Numbered from the stretch's first letter, positions 25,601-34,210 are shown. The stretch is DNA of 64,000 nucleotides from Pseudomonas sp. QTF5 (GCF_000512695.2 NZ_AZRW02000020.1:33947-97946); one strand, 5' to 3'. The notes: generated by a model from the letters alone, not told the origin. Numbers and translations: made by a program.

Positions 25601-25972
25601 TCAGGCTTCCGCCGACTCGGGGTACTCGTATTCGAACACTCGTACCACTTCCGAGGCATGCCAGGACGCGGCAGCCACGCCATCGGACGGGCCGGAGAAG
25701 CGCCCGAGGCGCTCGACACATTCGAAGAAGCCGGTGCGCGGCAAGCGGCTGGCGCCTTGGCTGATCACCAACGAGCTGCGCAACGGCTGCTCGGCTCTGG
25801 CATCCAGCGCGGCCAAGTGCTCAAGGGCTGCGGTCAAGGTTTGCATGGCCGGCGTGGGTAGCTGCAAACGCTCCAGCAACGCCCGATAAGTCAAAAGATG
25901 GCGCTGACGACGCGCCTGATCCAGCTCCCCCAACAATCCATCCCAATGTTGACGACTGATGCGTACGCTCAC
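25601..25972 (-). CDS. Hypothetical protein in XRE operon
   Basis: 123 residues, soluble, mostly helical in the first half (MSVRISRQHWDGLLGELDQARRQRHLLTYRALLERLQL) with a Trp/Phe-containing C-terminal part ending EYEYPESAEA. Its ATG overlaps the stop of the XRE gene by four bases and its stop abuts the next gene, so it sits inside a tightly coupled operon. I do not recognise the family. Position after a small XRE protein could suggest a toxin-antitoxin arrangement, but no toxin motif is visible. Confidence 0.75.
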   Translation of the reverse strand: MSVRISRQHWDGLLGELDQARRQRHLLTYRALLERLQLPTPAMQTLTAALEHLAALDARAEQPLRSSLVISQGASRLPRTGFFECVERLGRFSGPSDGVAAASWHASEVVRVFEYEYPESAEA

Positions 25973-26310
25973 GATTCATCCCTCCATCCTGGCACCGTCA
26001 ATTCCCAGGCGAGGCTGCGGCGAATAGCAGCGTCGGGTTGACGCTCACCGCTTTCGATCAAGGCGAGATATGACGGGCTGATGCCTACCGTGCGGGCGAG
26101 CGCCTCAATGGCGATGCCCTTCCCTTCGCGCAAATTGCGTAGTTGATCCAGACCCGGAAGAATCTGGTCTGGTGCCGCCGCGGGAGGCACTGTGGCGTCA
26201 CGCGGTGGTTGTTGCTTGATGCCTGCTGCTTTCAGTAGAGCCTGATACTGAGCCCATGGCAGAACCGCATATTCGGGTTCGCCTTCGCGTGTAATTATCT
26301 GAATATCCAT
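25969..26310 (-). CDS. XRE-type helix-turn-helix protein
   Basis: 113 residues from the ATG at 26310 (MDIQIITREGEPEYAVLPW); an in-frame start at 26334 is less likely. The N-terminal 35 residues resemble the strand-rich head of antitoxins of the prevent-host-death kind (YAVLPWAQYQALLKAAG), and the C-terminal half is a Cro/C1 domain: LRNLREGKGIAIEALARTVGISPSYLALIESGERQPD. A GGGG ribosome site precedes the ATG. It heads the operon with the two following genes and probably regulates it. Confidence 0.85.
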   Translation of the reverse strand: MDIQIITREGEPEYAVLPWAQYQALLKAAGIKQQPPRDATVPPAAAPDQILPGLDQLRNLREGKGIAIEALARTVGISPSYLALIESGERQPDAAIRRSLAWELTVPGWRDES

Positions 26311-26425
26311 GACTACCCCGTAGGACAACGACACTTAGCGAGTCGGCGCTTTTCCTTAGAAGTGTAATCCTAACAGCGGCCAAGGTCGCGGGGGGGCATG
26401 AATATCTGGAGGATTCTGAATTGGC

Positions 26426-26881
26426 TCAGTTTTTTTTCGGGCCCTGCACCTGTAATTGTTCGGGGGTATCAGGCAAGCGTTCGACTACCGCAAGCTTCTC
26501 CGGCAGCTGGCGCTTGCGCCAGGCGCGGAAGGCGTTGAGCTCGTCATCGAGGACCTTCATCAACCAGGCCAGCACAGCAATGTCGTCGAGCATGCCGAAC
26601 ATCGGGATGAAATCCGGGATTGCATCTATGGGGCTCAGGAAATACATCAGGCCGGCCACCACCGAAAGCAGTGCTTTCGGGCTGATGGCCCGGTATTCGC
26701 CACGCCAGTAAGCGAGGCAGAGAGCTTGCAACAGGCGCAAATCGTCTTTGAGCTTGCCCAGACGATTACCCTGGCTGGCACCTTTGCTGGCAACCGCGAA
26801 CAGCAGGGTCGGCAAACGACCACGGGCGAGCAGGCGTCCGGCCAGAGGCAGGAAACGAGCGAAATTCCAGGGCGTTTTCAT
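26426..26881 (-). CDS. DUF1232 (YkvA-like) membrane protein
   Basis: 151 residues from the ATG at 26881, which follows GGGAGGAA. The DUF1232 signature is clear: YFLSPIDAIPDFIPMFGMLDD, with hydrophobic segments on each side (AISPKALLSVVAGLMY, IAVLAWLMKVLDDEL). Members are small membrane-associated proteins of unknown role. The in-frame extension to 26944 would run through a pair of DnaA-box-like sequences and is rejected. Confidence 0.9.
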   Translation of the reverse strand: MKTPWNFARFLPLAGRLLARGRLPTLLFAVASKGASQGNRLGKLKDDLRLLQALCLAYWRGEYRAISPKALLSVVAGLMYFLSPIDAIPDFIPMFGMLDDIAVLAWLMKVLDDELNAFRAWRKRQLPEKLAVVERLPDTPEQLQVQGPKKN

Positions 26882-26900
26882 TTGTTCCTCCCGCTGAAAT

Positions 26901-26925
26901 GTTATCCACACAAATTGTGGATAAC
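26901..26925. promoter_or_regulatory. Palindromic pair of DnaA-box sequences
   Basis: A perfect 10-bp inverted repeat GTTATCCACA-N5-TGTGGATAAC, that is two consensus DnaA boxes (TTATCCACA) facing each other, 20 bp before the DUF1232 start codon. Whether DnaA binds here is untested; it could also act as an RNA hairpin. Confidence 0.5.
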
Positions 26926-27129
26926 CTTGTGAACAGAGCTGCATTTCATCGCTGAAAGCCCCGTTTCATAAGGGCCTGACTCAGATCGGGCGTTTTTTAC
27001 TCACATAAAAAAACCCCAAGATTTCATTGACTTGGCGTTCTGGCCCGTCTAGCTCGAGCGCCCTCACTGGCTATGACTTCAGCGTACCGCATCCGTTCGC
27101 TTTGTTTACCTCCACTGAACCCCAGATGC

Positions 27130-27162
27130 AACAACGCCCCGCATAAGCGAGGCGTTGTTTTC
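27130..27162 (-). terminator. Terminator of the FKBP gene
   Basis: AACGCC(C/T)CGC...GGCGTT arms just after the FKBP stop, with T-rich sequence on the far side of the plus-strand arm and a weaker run on the minus side. Confidence 0.65.
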
Positions 27163-27176
27163 AGAGCAGACGCGAA

Positions 27177-27890
27177 TTACTTGGTGGCGTCTTGTTTTGC
27201 TGGATCCTTGATGGCCAGCAGCTCCAGGTCGAATACCAGCACCGAGTTGGCTGGAATCGCCGGGCTTGGGCTTTGGGCGCCGTAAGCCAGCTCGCTAGGG
27301 ATGTACAGTTTGTACTTCTCGCCAACGTGCATCAGTTGCAGGCCTTCGACCCAACCCGGAATCACACCGCTGACCGGCAGATCGATCGGGCTGCCGCGCT
27401 CGACGGAACTGTCGAAAACGGTGCCGTTGGTCAATTTACCGGTGTAATGAACAGTCACTACGTCGGTCGACTTAGGCTGAGCGCCATCGGCTTTCTTGAC
27501 CACTTCGTATTGCAGGCCGGAAGCCGTGGTGGTGACACCCGCTTTCTTGCCGTTCTCTTCGAGGAATTTCTTGCCGGCGGCTGCCGACTCTTCGCTCATC
27601 TTGGTCAAACGTTCTTCAGCACGCTTTTGCAGTGCGGCGAAGGCTTCGACCAACTCTTCATCTTTCAGCTTCTGTTCTTTCTTGCCGACGGCATCTTCGA
27701 TGCCCTGGGCTACCGCTTTGGAATCCAGGTCATCCATGCCTTCCTGAGCCAGGCTTTTGCCCATGTTCAGGCCGATACCGTAGGAAGCTTTTTGCGCCGG
27801 GGTTTTCAGCTCTACGCTGGTCTGCGAATCACAACCCGCAAGTACCAGGCCAACCAGGGCCACCGCCGCCGCCAACCGATGCTGTTTCAT
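27177..27890 (-). CDS. FKBP-type peptidyl-prolyl isomerase lipoprotein
   Basis: 237 residues. A signal peptide with lipobox LAGC (Cys at about 19) is followed by the N-terminal dimerisation helices of the FkpA/Mip type (KASYGIGLNMGKSLAQEG, long charged helices to about 125) and an FKBP domain with the active-site residues in VTVHYTGKLTNGTVFDSS, VIPGWVEGLQLM and YIPSELAYG. It should assist folding of envelope proteins in the periplasm, anchored to a membrane by lipid. Standard length for FkpA/Mip proteins. Confidence 0.93.
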   Translation of the reverse strand: MKQHRLAAAVALVGLVLAGCDSQTSVELKTPAQKASYGIGLNMGKSLAQEGMDDLDSKAVAQGIEDAVGKKEQKLKDEELVEAFAALQKRAEERLTKMSEESAAAGKKFLEENGKKAGVTTTASGLQYEVVKKADGAQPKSTDVVTVHYTGKLTNGTVFDSSVERGSPIDLPVSGVIPGWVEGLQLMHVGEKYKLYIPSELAYGAQSPSPAIPANSVLVFDLELLAIKDPAKQDATK

Positions 27891-28141
27891 GCTATTTCCT
27901 TGTTCATGCGCCTAAAGGGCAATCGAGTAAAGCCGCGAGCTTATCAGGCCGCCACGACCAATGGCTACCGGCATGAGAGCAGGAAACGTCTGATAAGTTC
28001 AGGTGTTTAAACGCATTTCGGCCATAGAAGGATGAAGCTTCTGTCATTTGGCTCTTACAAACTCAAAGGTCGGTTCCCACAGCCTCTGGCGTAATGGCCT
28101 CTTGCCGCACCTCGTCAGCTGAGGCATAAGAGAGCTACAAA

Positions 28142-29992
28142 TTGACAAGGATGTTTATCTTGCGCCTCATATTCCGCTTGCTGATTCTGATCGCCGTATT
28201 ACTGGGGCTAGGCCTCGCCATAGTGCTGTATTACGTCGCCAACCCGAAATTGCCGGTCTGGTCACCGGCGCAACAGGTGAACTATCTGGAGCAATGGAGC
28301 GCCGCCGACCGCCAGGCTTACTACTTCACGCCTCAGGGTACCCAGGTCAAAGGTTTGCGCTATGACTGGTTCAACGCCCTGGAGCTGCCCTTCTCGCAAC
28401 GCCGATTCGCCGCTCCCGAATACCTCGCACGCTTTGGCTTTCTGATCGACCCGAGCCAGAAAGCCACGCCGAACAACCCTGGGAACCTGCCCGTCGGCTT
28501 TGCCCGTCATCAAAATCCCGGCAGTCAGGACGAGTTTCTGGACATCACCTGCGCCGCCTGCCACACCGGCGAATTGCGCTTCAATGGCCAGGCCGTGCGC
28601 ATCGACGGTGGCTCGGCCCAGCATGTGTTGCCGTCCAGCGTTCCTACGCTGCGAGGCGGCAGTTTCGGACAAGCACTGGTCGCCAGTCTGACCTCGACTT
28701 ACTACAACCCCTGGAAGTTCGAACGTTTCGCACGAAACGTTCTGGGCCAGGACTACGACGCCCGGCATCAACAGTTGCGCAAAGACTTCAAAGTCTCCCT
28801 CGATACCTTCTTGAAAGTGGCCTGGAACGACACCCATCGCGGCCTCTACCCCACCGAAGAAGGCCCCGGTCGCACTGACGCTTTCGGGCGTATTGCCAAC
28901 GCCAGCTTCGGCGACGCGATTTCACCCGCCAACTACCGCGTTGCCAATGCTCCGGTGGACTACCCGCAACTGTGGGAGATGTGGACCTTCGACTGGGTGC
29001 AATGGAACGGTTCGGCGCAGCAACCGATGGCCCGTAATATCGGTGAAGCCTTGGGTGTGGGCGCCACGCTGAATTTCTTCGACAGCAGCGGGCAGCCTTT
29101 CAAGGGCGACGACCGCTACCCGTCCAGCGTCAGGGTGCGCGATCTGCACCGGATCGAAGAAACCCTGCAACGCCTCAAACCGCCCGCCTGGCCGGAAGCC
29201 CTGTTGGGCAACATCGACAAGCCCCTGGCCGCAAAAGGCCGCGAACTGTTCGCTGAAAACTGCGCCGGATGCCACGTACCTCGCGTCACACAAAGCGACG
29301 GCAGACCGGTGCATCATCTGAAATTACTGCCTGTGGAGGTGATTGGCACAGACGCCGGCGCCGCCAACAACATTGCCGACCATCGCTTCGACCTGACGGC
29401 CTTGCAGTGGGATCCGGCAGAGCTTGCGCAACTGGACGTACAACTGCATCCCAAACCCACGGAACCATTGGATATGAGCCAGTTGTCAGTGGCCAAGGGA
29501 CTCGCTTATGTCACTGCTTTCGTGAGCAACCAGGCCTACCGCGAAGCCAATGTGACACCTGCAGAGCGCCCGAACCTGGACGGATTCGGCCTGCCGATCG
29601 GCGTTCAGGAATTGCGTAGCTACAAAGCCCGACCACTGGCAGGCGTCTGGGCCACGCCGCCGTTTCTGCACAACGGTTCGGTTCCGAGTATTTATCAACT
29701 GCTCTCGCCCCAGGATGAACGCGCCACCACGTTCTACAAGGGCACCTTCGAATACGACCCCAAACATTTGGGTTATCGCACCGAAGCCTTCACCAACGGT
29801 TTTGTGTTCGACACGCGCATCACTGGCAATCACAACAGCGGTCATGAATTCCGCGCAGGCGAGCGCGGCAACGGCGTCATTGGTCGCCTGCTGCAACCGG
29901 AGGAACGCTGGGCGCTGCTGGAATACCTGAAAGTGTTGGGCGGCCCGATGGAGTCACAATTGCCAGACCGCTTTCTCAGTCAAAAGGATTGA
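28142..29992 (+). CDS. Membrane-anchored di-heme cytochrome c, peroxidase/RoxA-like
   Basis: 616 residues: one N-terminal membrane anchor (about 5-30) and a large periplasmic part with two haem c sites, CAACH at about 137-141 and CAGCH at about 374-378. The wide spacing and size fit the di-heme cytochrome peroxidase/RoxA-type superfamily rather than the short CcpA enzymes. I use the TTG at 28142, seven bases after GAGAG; an ATG three codons on (28151) is equally possible. The stop is 3 bp from a catalase-like gene, so both likely act on peroxides or a linked oxygenated substrate in the periplasm. Confidence 0.82.
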   Translation: MTRMFILRLIFRLLILIAVLLGLGLAIVLYYVANPKLPVWSPAQQVNYLEQWSAADRQAYYFTPQGTQVKGLRYDWFNALELPFSQRRFAAPEYLARFGFLIDPSQKATPNNPGNLPVGFARHQNPGSQDEFLDITCAACHTGELRFNGQAVRIDGGSAQHVLPSSVPTLRGGSFGQALVASLTSTYYNPWKFERFARNVLGQDYDARHQQLRKDFKVSLDTFLKVAWNDTHRGLYPTEEGPGRTDAFGRIANASFGDAISPANYRVANAPVDYPQLWEMWTFDWVQWNGSAQQPMARNIGEALGVGATLNFFDSSGQPFKGDDRYPSSVRVRDLHRIEETLQRLKPPAWPEALLGNIDKPLAAKGRELFAENCAGCHVPRVTQSDGRPVHHLKLLPVEVIGTDAGAANNIADHRFDLTALQWDPAELAQLDVQLHPKPTEPLDMSQLSVAKGLAYVTAFVSNQAYREANVTPAERPNLDGFGLPIGVQELRSYKARPLAGVWATPPFLHNGSVPSIYQLLSPQDERATTFYKGTFEYDPKHLGYRTEAFTNGFVFDTRITGNHNSGHEFRAGERGNGVIGRLLQPEERWALLEYLKVLGGPMESQLPDRFLSQKD

Positions 29993-29995
29993 CCC

Positions 29996-31132
29996 ATGCT
30001 GATCACTCTCTGGTTGCGCCTTGGCGTCTTCCTCGGCAAAACCCTGCTGTGGTTGATAGGTCTGGGCCTGCTCGGCTGGGCGCTGATCATGGCCTGGTCC
30101 GCCTGGCAGCATCGCGGCCCGGTATCGGCTGAAGAGCTGATTCCGGACGGCGAAGCGGCAATGACCCAGGACATCATCCAGACGGCCGTGCGTATCGTCG
30201 ATCAACACCGTGAAAGTACCCGCTACCTGCGCGATGCCCACGCCAAGGCTCATGGCTGCGTGAAGGCCGAGGTTCAGGTGCTGCCGGATCTGGCGGCGGA
30301 GTTACGTCAAGGCGTATTCAGCGAACCCGGCAAAACCTGGCAGGCGACGATGCGGCTGTCCAACGGCAATGCGTATCCGCAGTTCGACAGCATCCGCGAT
30401 GCCCGGGGCATGGCGATCAAACTGTTCGATGTGCCTGGTAAACAGTTGCTGAGTGACCGGCAAGGGCGCAGCGAACAGGATTTCGTGATGTTCAACCATC
30501 CGAACTTCTTTGTCAGCGATGTCGCCGAGTATCGTCAGAATGTGGCTGCTCAGGCTGATGGCAAAAAGGTGATGGCGTTCTTCCCGGGTTGGAACCCGCG
30601 CACCTGGCAGGTTCGCCATCTGTTTATTGCGCTGGCGACGCTCTCCCCTGCCCCGACAAGCCCGACGCAGACCACTTACTTTTCGGTATCGCCATACAAG
30701 TTCGGTGACGCCAACGCCAAATTCCGGGTGATGCCGGATCCTGATAGCTGCCCGGCCTACGCGCTGCCCACGCAAAATCAAAACCTGCCGAACTTCCTGC
30801 GCAGTGCACTGAACCAGCAGCTATCGACCGATCGGGTGCCGGCGTGTTTCGTTTTACAGATCCAGCGTCAGGATGCGGGCAAGTACATGCCGATCGAAGA
30901 CACCAGTATTGAGTGGAGCGAAAGTGACGCGCCCTTCGAAACCGTGGCCCGGATCAAACTGCCTGCCCAGGACTTCGACACCCCGGCGCTGAACCTGCAA
31001 TGCGACAATCAGTCGTTCAATCCATGGTTCGGCCTTGAAGCCCATAGGCCGATTGGCGGGATCAACCGGTTGCGTAAAGCGGTGTACGAGGCGGTGAGCG
31101 ACTACCGACACAGCCGCAACGCTGAACAATAG
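29996..31132 (+). CDS. Membrane-anchored catalase-related haem protein
   Basis: 378 residues with an N-terminal membrane helix (about 8-32) and a catalase-fold domain. The distal His segment RDAHAKAHGCVKAEVQV and the proximal region HRPIGGINRLRKAVYEAVSDYR, with the haem-ligand Tyr, match catalase-related peroxidases (SrpA-like). It lacks the full length of true catalases, so peroxidase rather than efficient catalase activity is expected. It follows the di-heme cytochrome gene by 3 bp. A periplasmic orientation is inferred from the anchor. Confidence 0.85.
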   Translation: MLITLWLRLGVFLGKTLLWLIGLGLLGWALIMAWSAWQHRGPVSAEELIPDGEAAMTQDIIQTAVRIVDQHRESTRYLRDAHAKAHGCVKAEVQVLPDLAAELRQGVFSEPGKTWQATMRLSNGNAYPQFDSIRDARGMAIKLFDVPGKQLLSDRQGRSEQDFVMFNHPNFFVSDVAEYRQNVAAQADGKKVMAFFPGWNPRTWQVRHLFIALATLSPAPTSPTQTTYFSVSPYKFGDANAKFRVMPDPDSCPAYALPTQNQNLPNFLRSALNQQLSTDRVPACFVLQIQRQDAGKYMPIEDTSIEWSESDAPFETVARIKLPAQDFDTPALNLQCDNQSFNPWFGLEAHRPIGGINRLRKAVYEAVSDYRHSRNAEQ

Positions 31133-31190
31133 GCAAGGCAGGAACGAAAAAAGCGACCCAAGAAGGTTAATGCTGGTCGGGTGCGGAACC

Positions 31191-31280
31191 TGTGGGAGCG
31201 GGCTTGCTCGCGAAAGCGGTGTGTCATTCAACATTGATGTTGGCTGACCCGACGCCTTCGCGAGCAAGCCCGCTCCCACA
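31191..31280. repeat. REP pair
   Basis: Inverted GGGAGCGGGCTTGCTCGCGAA copies between the catalase-like gene and the tRNA cluster; the spacer has the CATTCAACATTGATG motif. Confidence 0.9.
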
Positions 31281-31360
31281 TTGGATTGCGCTCAACTGGC
31301 ATTACCCGAACCGGTCGCTTTTTCAGTGGAGGGACCGCACAAAGGCAATCTCCAGACAGC

Positions 31361-31385
31361 AAAAAGCCCGCATTAAGCGGGCTTT
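31361..31385 (-). terminator. Terminator of first tRNA unit
   Basis: AAGCCCGC/GCGGGCTT stem, five-base loop, and a U-run on the minus strand, immediately after tRNA-Asp at 31424. Confidence 0.9.
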
Positions 31386-31423
31386 CCGTGGTACCTGGCG
31401 TTCAGCGTTCCAGATACCGAATA

Positions 31424-31500
31424 TGGCGCAGCGGACGGGACTCGAACCCGCGACCCCCGGCGTGACAGGCCGGTATTCTAACCGACTGAACTACCGCTGC
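31424..31500 (-). tRNA. tRNA-Asp (GUC), copy 1
   Basis: A 77-base cloverleaf read on the minus strand with acceptor GCAGCGG/CCGCTGC, anticodon loop CUGUCAC (anticodon GUC), T-loop GGTTCGAGTC and an encoded CCA. It follows tRNA-Val in the same transcript. The gene is identical to copy 2 at 31794. Confidence 0.97.
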
Positions 31501-31519
31501 GCGTAGCGTTGAAAGTAAG

Positions 31520-31595
31520 TGGTGGGTGATGACGGGATCGAACCGCCGACATTCTGCTTGTAAGGCAGACGCTCTCCCAGCTGAGCTAATCACCC
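31520..31595 (-). tRNA. tRNA-Val (UAC), copy 1
   Basis: A 76-base cloverleaf on the minus strand with acceptor GGGTGAT/ATCACCC, anticodon loop CUUACAA (anticodon UAC) and encoded CCA. The sequence upstream is AT-rich (31640-31690), with a possible TCAACA-N18-CACAAT promoter that is weaker than the one of unit 2. Confidence 0.97.
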
Positions 31596-31726
31596 TTTAC
31601 CTTCGTTGCGGGGCGCATTGTGCCACAGATTTTCATAAAGTGTTGATTTAATTGATAAAAAATCAAAAAAATCTGAAAACCGGTAAAACGACACACCCTG
31701 CAGGAACTACCGACAAACTACAGACA

Positions 31727-31753
31727 GAAAAAAACCCGCGTTAGCGGGCTTTT
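31727..31753 (-). terminator. Terminator of second tRNA unit
   Basis: GCCCGC-UAAC-GCGGG stem followed by seven U on the minus strand, between the two tRNA units. Confidence 0.9.
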
Positions 31754-31793
31754 CCGTGGTGACCTGGCGTTCAGCGTTCCAGGTTACCGAATA

Positions 31794-31870
31794 TGGCGCA
31801 GCGGACGGGACTCGAACCCGCGACCCCCGGCGTGACAGGCCGGTATTCTAACCGACTGAACTACCGCTGC
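31794..31870 (-). tRNA. tRNA-Asp (GUC), copy 2
   Basis: Identical in its 77 bases to the copy at 31424, including encoded CCA and anticodon GUC; transcribed after tRNA-Val copy 2. Confidence 0.97.
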
Positions 31871-31888
31871 GCGTAACACTAAAGCGAA

Positions 31889-31964
31889 TGGTGGGTGATG
31901 ACGGGATCGAACCGCCGACATTCTGCTTGTAAGGCAGACGCTCTCCCAGCTGAGCTAATCACCC
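31889..31964 (-). tRNA. tRNA-Val (UAC), copy 2
   Basis: Identical in its 76 bases to the copy at 31520, anticodon UAC, CCA encoded. First gene of its unit, directly downstream of a strong promoter. Confidence 0.97.
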
Positions 31965-31985
31965 TTCACTTTCGGTGTGGCGCGC

Positions 31986-32014
31986 ATTCTACGGAGCGAC
32001 CCAACCTCTGGCAA
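31986..32014 (-). promoter_or_regulatory. tRNA promoter of the stringent type
   Basis: On the minus strand: TTGCCA (32014-32009), 17-base spacer, TAGAAT (31991-31986), then a GC-rich discriminator GCGCGCC, which is typical of stable-RNA promoters under ppGpp control. Confidence 0.8.
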
Positions 32015-32124
32015 GCACTTTTTTAATTAATTTTCTCAGGCCTTCCAAAGGCTTAGAGAAGGGTTGGCCTACAGCACACGGAGGACAATAATGCCCCCCT
32101 TTGTATAAAGGAGAGACTCACCCC

Positions 32125-33045
32125 ATGTGGTTCAAAAACCTGCTTATCTATCGCCTGACCCAAGATCTGCCTTTTGATGCCGAGGCGTTGGAAACTGCAC
32201 TGGCCACCAAACTGGCGCGTCCATGTGCAAGCCAGGAGTTGACCACCTACGGTTTCGTCGCGCCATTTGGCAAAGGCGAAGATGCGCCACTGGTACACGT
32301 CAGCGGAGACTTCCTGCTGATCGCCGCCCGTAAGGAAGAACGCATTCTGCCGGGCAGCGTCGTGCGTGACGCGGTTAAGGAAAAGGTCGAAGAGATCGAA
32401 GCCGAACAGATGCGCAAGGTCTACAAAAAGGAACGCGATCAGATCAAGGATGAAATCATCCAGGCCTTCCTGCCTCGCGCCTTTATCCGTCGCTCGTCGA
32501 CCTTCGCCGCCATCGCGCCGAAACAGGGTCTGATCCTGGTTAACTCGGCTAGCCCGAAACGTGCCGAAGACCTGCTGTCCACCCTGCGTGAAGTGATCGG
32601 CACCCTGCCGGTGCGTCCGCTGACGGTGAAGATGTCGCCGACCGCGACCATGACCGAGTGGGTTACCACCCAGAAAGCCGCGAATGATTTCTTCGTGCTG
32701 GACGAGTGCGAACTGCGCGACACCCACGAAGACGGCGGCATCGTGCGCTGCAAGCGTCAGGACCTGACCAGCGAAGAAATCCAGCTGCACCTGAGCACCG
32801 GCAAAGTGGTCACTCAATTGTCGCTGGCCTGGCAGGACAAACTGTCGTTCGTGCTCGACGACAAAATGGTGGTCAAGCGCCTGAAGTTCGAAGACCTGCT
32901 GCAAGATCAGGCGGAACAGGACGGTGGCGACGAAGCCCTGGGCCAACTGGACGCCAGCTTCACGCTAATGATGCTGACCTTCGGCGACTTCCTGCCGTCG
33001 ATGGTTGAAGCGCTGGGTGGTGAAGAGACCCCGCAGGGCATCTAA
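32125..33045 (+). CDS. rdgC: Recombination-associated protein RdgC
   Basis: 306 residues from the ATG at 32125 after AAAGGAGAG; the frame opens at 32101 but that start lacks a site. RdgC is a ring-shaped, sequence-independent DNA-binding protein that limits RecA action. The N-terminus MWFKNLLIYRLTQDLPFDA, the ARPCASQELTTYGFVAPFG segment and the C-terminal ASFTLMMLTFGDFLPSMVEALGG are characteristic. Length equals other RdgC proteins. It appears to be monocistronic, with a REP pair after it. Confidence 0.97.
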   Translation: MWFKNLLIYRLTQDLPFDAEALETALATKLARPCASQELTTYGFVAPFGKGEDAPLVHVSGDFLLIAARKEERILPGSVVRDAVKEKVEEIEAEQMRKVYKKERDQIKDEIIQAFLPRAFIRRSSTFAAIAPKQGLILVNSASPKRAEDLLSTLREVIGTLPVRPLTVKMSPTATMTEWVTTQKAANDFFVLDECELRDTHEDGGIVRCKRQDLTSEEIQLHLSTGKVVTQLSLAWQDKLSFVLDDKMVVKRLKFEDLLQDQAEQDGGDEALGQLDASFTLMMLTFGDFLPSMVEALGGEETPQGI

Positions 33046-33063
33046 GCCGACGCACGGTCTAAA

Positions 33064-33153
33064 TGTGGGAGCGGGCTTGCTCGCGAAGGCGTCCTGACAG
33101 TCAACATCATCGTTGAATGGCAGACCGCTTTCGCGAGCAAGCCCGCTCCCACA
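33064..33153. repeat. REP pair
   Basis: Inverted GGGAGCGGGCTTGCTCGCGAA copies between rdgC and the BASS gene. Confidence 0.9.
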
Positions 33154-33197
33154 TTAGGCCTGCGTAATTTTTGAATACGAATAACAAGGATCAGGCC

Positions 33198-34163
33198 ATG
33201 CGCGCACTGGCTGCATTGAGTCGTTTTGTCGGCAACACCTTCGCTTACTGGGTACTGATTTTTGCCGTCGTGGCGTTTGTGCAACCGACCTGGTTCATCG
33301 GCTTGAAAGGCGCCATTGTGCCGCTGCTGGGGCTGGTGATGTTCGGCATGGGCCTGACCCTCAAACTCGAAGACTTCGCCGAAGTCGCTCGCCATCCGTG
33401 GCGCGTGGCCCTGGGCGTGGTCGCTCATTTCGTGATCATGCCCGGCGTGGCGTGGTTGCTGTGCCAGGTTTTCCACCTGCCGCCGGAAATCGCCGTCGGC
33501 GTGATTCTGGTCGGCTGCTGCCCAAGTGGCACCTCGTCGAACGTGATGACCTGGCTCGCACGCGGCGATCTGGCGTTGTCGGTGGCCATTGCCGCCGTCA
33601 CCACCCTCCTCGCTCCGCTGCTGACCCCGGCACTGATCTGGTTGCTGGCCTCGACCTGGTTGCCGGTATCGTTCATGGAGCTGTTCTGGTCGATCCTGCA
33701 AGTCGTGCTGCTGCCAATCGTGCTCGGCGTGGTTGCCCAGCGCGTACTCGGTGATCGGGTTCGTCACGCGGTGGATGTGTTGCCACTGGTGTCGGTGGTG
33801 AGCATCGTGATCATCGTCACCGCAGTGGTGGCTGCCAGCCAGGCGAAGATTGCCGAATCCGGCCTGCTGATCATGGCCGTGGTGATGTTGCACAACAGCT
33901 TCGGCTACTTGCTGGGTTATTTCACCGGGCGCCTGTTCAACCTGCCTCTGGCCCAGCGCAAATCCCTGGCACTGGAAGTCGGCATGCAGAACTCCGGCTT
34001 GGGTGCCGCACTGGCCAGTGCGCACTTCTCGCCGCTGGCAGCTGTGCCGAGCGCATTGTTCAGCGTCTGGCACAACATTTCCGGGGCGCTACTCTCGACG
34101 TATTTCCGTCGTATGAGCGAGAAAGAAGACCGGCAAATCGCTGCTCAGCAGGCAGCGGATTAA
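33198..34163 (+). CDS. Bile acid:sodium symporter family transporter
   Basis: 321 residues from the ATG at 33198 (AAGGA seven bases before). Nine to ten membrane helices and the BASS signatures GCCPSGTSSNVMTWLARGD, LEVGMQNSGLGAALA and the paired crossover helices they form. Bacterial members move keto acids, pantoate or similar organic anions with sodium (PanS group); this one could be any of these. It is followed at 34211 by the guanidine riboswitch of sugE, on the same strand, so sugE is regulated separately. Confidence 0.9.
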   Translation: MRALAALSRFVGNTFAYWVLIFAVVAFVQPTWFIGLKGAIVPLLGLVMFGMGLTLKLEDFAEVARHPWRVALGVVAHFVIMPGVAWLLCQVFHLPPEIAVGVILVGCCPSGTSSNVMTWLARGDLALSVAIAAVTTLLAPLLTPALIWLLASTWLPVSFMELFWSILQVVLLPIVLGVVAQRVLGDRVRHAVDVLPLVSVVSIVIIVTAVVAASQAKIAESGLLIMAVVMLHNSFGYLLGYFTGRLFNLPLAQRKSLALEVGMQNSGLGAALASAHFSPLAAVPSALFSVWHNISGALLSTYFRRMSEKEDRQIAAQQAAD

Positions 34164-34210
34164 GCCGCAAACTTGATCCTCGGGTTAATGATGGGCACTC
34201 TATTGCCCAA

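Noticed and set aside
14762..33153. CRISPR-like array from recurring TGTGGGAGCGGGCTTGCTCG units
   Set aside because: The units are REP palindromes scattered kilobases apart in intergenic gaps, not regularly spaced repeats with unique spacers, and no cas gene is present.
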